Source: PVC group bacterium
GTDB lineage: Bacteria; Verrucomicrobiota; Kiritimatiellia; UBA8416
Direction of reading: 5' to 3'
DNA length: 45,257 nucleotides
Assembly (NCBI GenBank): GCA_003567005.1
Contig: PXBF01000121.1
Span: 1 to 45,257 of the forward strand
In this document: positions 42,984 to 45,257 of the stretch, in pieces
Layout of the letters: every line of letters starts with the position of its first letter
How positions within the stretch are numbered: position 1 is the stretch's first letter
Notes under the pieces: generated by a model
The model's input: only the letters and a program-made list of their open reading frames with translations
Database searches by the model: none
What the model was told of the DNA's origin: nothing
Position numbers and translations under genes: made by a program

Positions 42984-44771
42984 ATGAAGGCAGATGAATT
43001 ACGGCAGATGTATTTAGATTTCTATCAATCGGAGGGACATACCGTCATTTCTGGTGGATCGCTGATTCCGGAGAATGATCCCACGGTATTGTTTACGACG
43101 GCGGGGATGCATCCATTGGTGCCGTATTTGCTCGGAGAGCCGCATCCTTCCGGTACGCGTTTGTGTAATGTGCAGAAGTGCATCCGTACAGGCGATATCG
43201 ATAGTGTTGGGGACCTGTCGCATCTGACCTTTTTTGAAATGCTAGGAAACTGGTCCTTGGGTGATTATTTCAAGGAAGAGGCTATTGCATGGAGTTACAA
43301 GTTTCTAACCTCTTCTTCGTATCTCGGTTTTGATCCTGGGTGCCTTTCGGTAACCGTTTTTGCTGGTGATGAGAATGTTCCGAAGGATGAGGAGTCGATT
43401 GCCATTTGGAAGAAGCTAGGTATTTCCGAGAGCAACATTCATGCTTTGCCGATGAAAGACAACTGGTGGGGGCCGGCGGGCAAAACGGGACCTTGTGGTC
43501 CGGATACGGAGATGTTTATTGATACAGGCCGTGCTCCCTGTGGGGCCTCCTGCCGACCTGGATGCAGCTGCGGAAAATATTTCGAGATATGGAATGACGT
43601 ATTCATGCAGTACAATAAACTTGAAGATGGCACGTATGTTTCATTGCAACAGCACAACGTGGACACCGGTATGGGGGTAGAGCGCACGATCGCCATGTTG
43701 CAGGGCAAGTCTTCGGTTTATGAGACAGAGTTGTTTTCTCCTGTTATTGAAGCGATATCTGATACGGCTGGTCGGAAAATGAACGAAGACGAAGACACGG
43801 CTATAGCGTTCCGCGTTGTTGCCGACCATTTGCGCAGTTCCGTTTTTATTCTTGGGGATCCACGGGGTGTCTCGCCGGGTAATCTGGGACAGGGCTATGT
43901 GTTGCGTCGCTTGATACGGCGCAGTGTGCGCTATGCGCGTAAGTTAGAGCTCGAGAGCGGCGTCCTTTGCAAATTGGCTACTGCGGTTATCGATGGGTAT
44001 AAACATGTGTATCCGGAGCTAGGGGAACGAAGAGAGTGGATCACGTCTGAATTGGGGCAAGAAGAGGAGCGTTTCGAGAAGACATTGAGCCGTGGTATGG
44101 CCGAGCTTAATAAGGTGCTGGAGAAGTTACAGGAGCATGGACAGACGGTATTTCCCGGTCGTGTCGCCTTTCGGTTATATGATACATGCGGGTTCCCGAT
44201 TGAATTTACCGAGGAAATCTGTGCGGAAAACGGTATGAACGTGGATCGTGCCGGTTTCGATAAGGCCTTTGAGAAGCATAAGGAAGTGTCCAAGCAAAGT
44301 GCAGCGAAAGCATTTAAGGGTGGTTTGGCTGATCATTCGGAAATGACGACGCGGCTGCATACAGCAACGCATTTGCTACACAAAGCGTTGCAGGAGACAT
44401 TGGGGTCGCATGCAACGCAGAAGGGGTCTAATATCACCGCGGAACGCTTGCGATTTGATTTCAGTCATCCGGAAAAGGTGACCCGCGAACAATTAGACCA
44501 GGTTGAAAAAATGGTAAATGATGCGATTCGTGCAGATTATCCTATCAGCTTTGAGAGCATGACGTTGGAAGATGCACGTGAGCAAGGAGCCATGGCATTA
44601 TTTGGTGGTAAATATGGTGAGATGGTCAAGGTTTACAGCATTGGGGATTTCTCGAAAGAGGTTTGCGGGGGACCGCATGTAGCGCGCACAGGTGAGCTGG
44701 GGCATTTTCGCATCAAGAAAGAGGAGGCCTCGAGTGCTGGCGTGCGGCGGATTCGAGCCATTTTGGAGTAG
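42984..44771 (+). CDS. alaS: Alanyl-tRNA synthetase, short form
   Basis: A 595-residue alanyl-tRNA synthetase. The aminoacylation domain is complete (YQSEGHTVISGGSLIPENDP, FTTAGMHP, FFEMLGNWSLGDYF), with a Cys-rich insert CGASCRPGCSCGKYFEIWN that probably binds zinc. The editing domain keeps its metal site: His459 and His463 (HTATH), Cys561 and His565 (CGGPH). The protein stops right after the editing domain (SSAGVRRIRA), so the C-Ala domain and its linker, roughly 250-280 residues in typical bacterial enzymes, are absent. Similar short forms are known in spirochaetes such as Borrelia, so this need not be a truncation. A good AGAGAGGG ribosome site precedes the ATG. It is 5 bases from the zinc-ribbon gene. 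Confidence 0.93.
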   Translation: MKADELRQMYLDFYQSEGHTVISGGSLIPENDPTVLFTTAGMHPLVPYLLGEPHPSGTRLCNVQKCIRTGDIDSVGDLSHLTFFEMLGNWSLGDYFKEEAIAWSYKFLTSSSYLGFDPGCLSVTVFAGDENVPKDEESIAIWKKLGISESNIHALPMKDNWWGPAGKTGPCGPDTEMFIDTGRAPCGASCRPGCSCGKYFEIWNDVFMQYNKLEDGTYVSLQQHNVDTGMGVERTIAMLQGKSSVYETELFSPVIEAISDTAGRKMNEDEDTAIAFRVVADHLRSSVFILGDPRGVSPGNLGQGYVLRRLIRRSVRYARKLELESGVLCKLATAVIDGYKHVYPELGERREWITSELGQEEERFEKTLSRGMAELNKVLEKLQEHGQTVFPGRVAFRLYDTCGFPIEFTEEICAENGMNVDRAGFDKAFEKHKEVSKQSAAKAFKGGLADHSEMTTRLHTATHLLHKALQETLGSHATQKGSNITAERLRFDFSHPEKVTREQLDQVEKMVNDAIRADYPISFESMTLEDAREQGAMALFGGKYGEMVKVYSIGDFSKEVCGGPHVARTGELGHFRIKKEEASSAGVRRIRAILE

Positions 44772-44776
44772 GGATT

Positions 44777-45160
44777 ATGTCTGCTGCCATACAATGTACG
44801 AAATGTGGAAAAGAATCTTTCCTGCGACGGGAGCCGATTTTTGAAGGATTTCAGAAAACGGGCGAAACGCTTTCCTGTGTCTCCTGTGGACATATCTTTG
44901 CGTCTGAACAGGAAGTTCCTTTTGTGGTCAGCAAGAAGCCACAAATCTTTACCGATGCTGATCGCAGTGAGAAAATCTCGCTTTTTACCAGCGACGAGGT
45001 GGGGCACAATTGCCGTCACTGCAAGCATTACGTGAAGAATCCGTTCATCCAGCGTTGCGGGTTACATCAGATGGAAGTCGCGGCAACGGATTGCTGTTCG
45101 GATTTTACCCCAAAGCCGGATGATCCGGATGCGGATGATGCGTTATCGAAGTTGTTTTAA
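44777..45160 (+). CDS. Zinc-ribbon-like Cys-rich protein
   Basis: A 127-residue protein with an N-terminal CTKCGKE...CVSCGHIF zinc ribbon (about 7-40) and a second Cys/His group (NCRHCKHYV, QRCGLHQM, ATDCCSDF) near residues 80-110. The spacing suggests two metal sites. An acidic tail (PDDPDADDAL) closes it. No family name can be given. It starts 5 bases after alaS with GTAGGGAT as a weak ribosome site, so it is almost certainly in the same transcript. It could be an accessory metal protein or simply a neighbour; the window ends soon after, so what follows is unseen. Confidence 0.8.
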   Translation: MSAAIQCTKCGKESFLRREPIFEGFQKTGETLSCVSCGHIFASEQEVPFVVSKKPQIFTDADRSEKISLFTSDEVGHNCRHCKHYVKNPFIQRCGLHQMEVAATDCCSDFTPKPDDPDADDALSKLF

Positions 45161-45223
45161 GCGGGTGCTGGTGGGACGGGGGTGAGGGCGACCACGCAGT
45201 GGATCGCCGTGAGAGGGTAAGAG

Positions 45224-45257
45224 GGGACGCTGGAGAGTGGGACGTGGAGAGTGGGGA
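45224..45257 (+). repeat. Heptamer tandem tract at the right edge
   Basis: 7-base units in register: GGGACGC, TGGAGAG, TGGGACG, TGGAGAG, TGGGGA (cut by the window end). TGGAGAG alternates with a TGGGACG-like word, giving a 14-base higher period. The array probably continues beyond the window. Confidence 0.8.

Noticed and set aside
1..45257. CRISPR arrays, insertion sequences, prophage or integrated elements
   Set aside because: No evenly spaced long repeats, transposase, integrase or phage structural genes were found, and nothing marks attachment sites beside the tRNA.

Overview
The window is ordinary bacterial chromosome, about half G+C and densely coded on both strands. It holds 36 protein genes that I accept and one tRNA, with no phage, insertion sequence or CRISPR array. 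The organism is probably an anaerobic or facultative bacterium, tentatively from the PVC group (Kiritimatiellota/Lentisphaerota-like). The hints are an anaerobic sulfatase-maturing radical SAM enzyme, a short alanyl-tRNA synthetase without its C-terminal domain (also known from spirochaetes), spermidine synthesis through carboxyspermidine, an ankyrin/FGE fusion, and an FHA-Ser/Thr kinase. No marker here fixes the phylum, so that placement is an inference.

Layout. 0.2-2.4 kb: a PhnP-like metallo-hydrolase and a PAS-PAS-dimerisation-domain protein with no ATPase. 2.6-7.1 kb: a polyamine cluster (arginine decarboxylase, carboxy(nor)spermidine dehydrogenase and decarboxylase). 7.3-10.6 kb: succinate dehydrogenase/fumarate reductase flavoprotein and iron-sulfur subunits followed by a ferredoxin-reductase-like flavoprotein, with no membrane anchor. 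10.7-12.7 kb: MiaB and an EVE protein. 12.7-14.3 kb: an M66-like metalloprotease. 14.5-19.2 kb: phosphoglycerate mutase, an exported amidase with C-terminal repeats, an FHA-kinase and a phosphoribosyltransferase. 19.3-21.6 kb (minus): a degenerate M14 carboxypeptidase, a small conserved protein and a PPC/DUF296 protein. A tRNA with CAU anticodon, probably Ile2, follows. 22.3-25.1 kb: two translationally coupled MgtE transporters. 25.2-28.7 kb (minus): anSME, a cation/proton antiporter and an SDR enzyme. 28.8-33.5 kb: DNA polymerase IV, a YacP-type NYN nuclease, two paralogous exported proteins of unknown family and an exported ankyrin/FGE protein. 33.7-37.6 kb: threonine synthase, a YkgJ-type cysteine cluster protein and RNase R, overlapping end to start. 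37.6-41.2 kb (minus): an M3 oligopeptidase and a double substrate-binding protein, divergent from a histidine kinase. 43-45.2 kb: alanyl-tRNA synthetase and a zinc-ribbon protein.

Three signals stand out. First, at least six genes have a -10-like hexamer (mostly TAnnnT) ending 6-7 bases before the start codon, a -35-like box 16-17 bases further up, and no Shine-Dalgarno sequence. They look like leaderless mRNAs, mixed with genes that have strong Shine-Dalgarno sites. Second, three intergenic regions contain degenerate tandem words with a strict 7- or 8-base period but different consensus words. Third, several proteins are altered family members: an M14 protein missing two zinc ligands and the catalytic Glu, a DHp protein without ATPase, an FGE domain without catalytic Cys, and a complex-II-like pair coupled to a flavin reductase instead of a membrane anchor.
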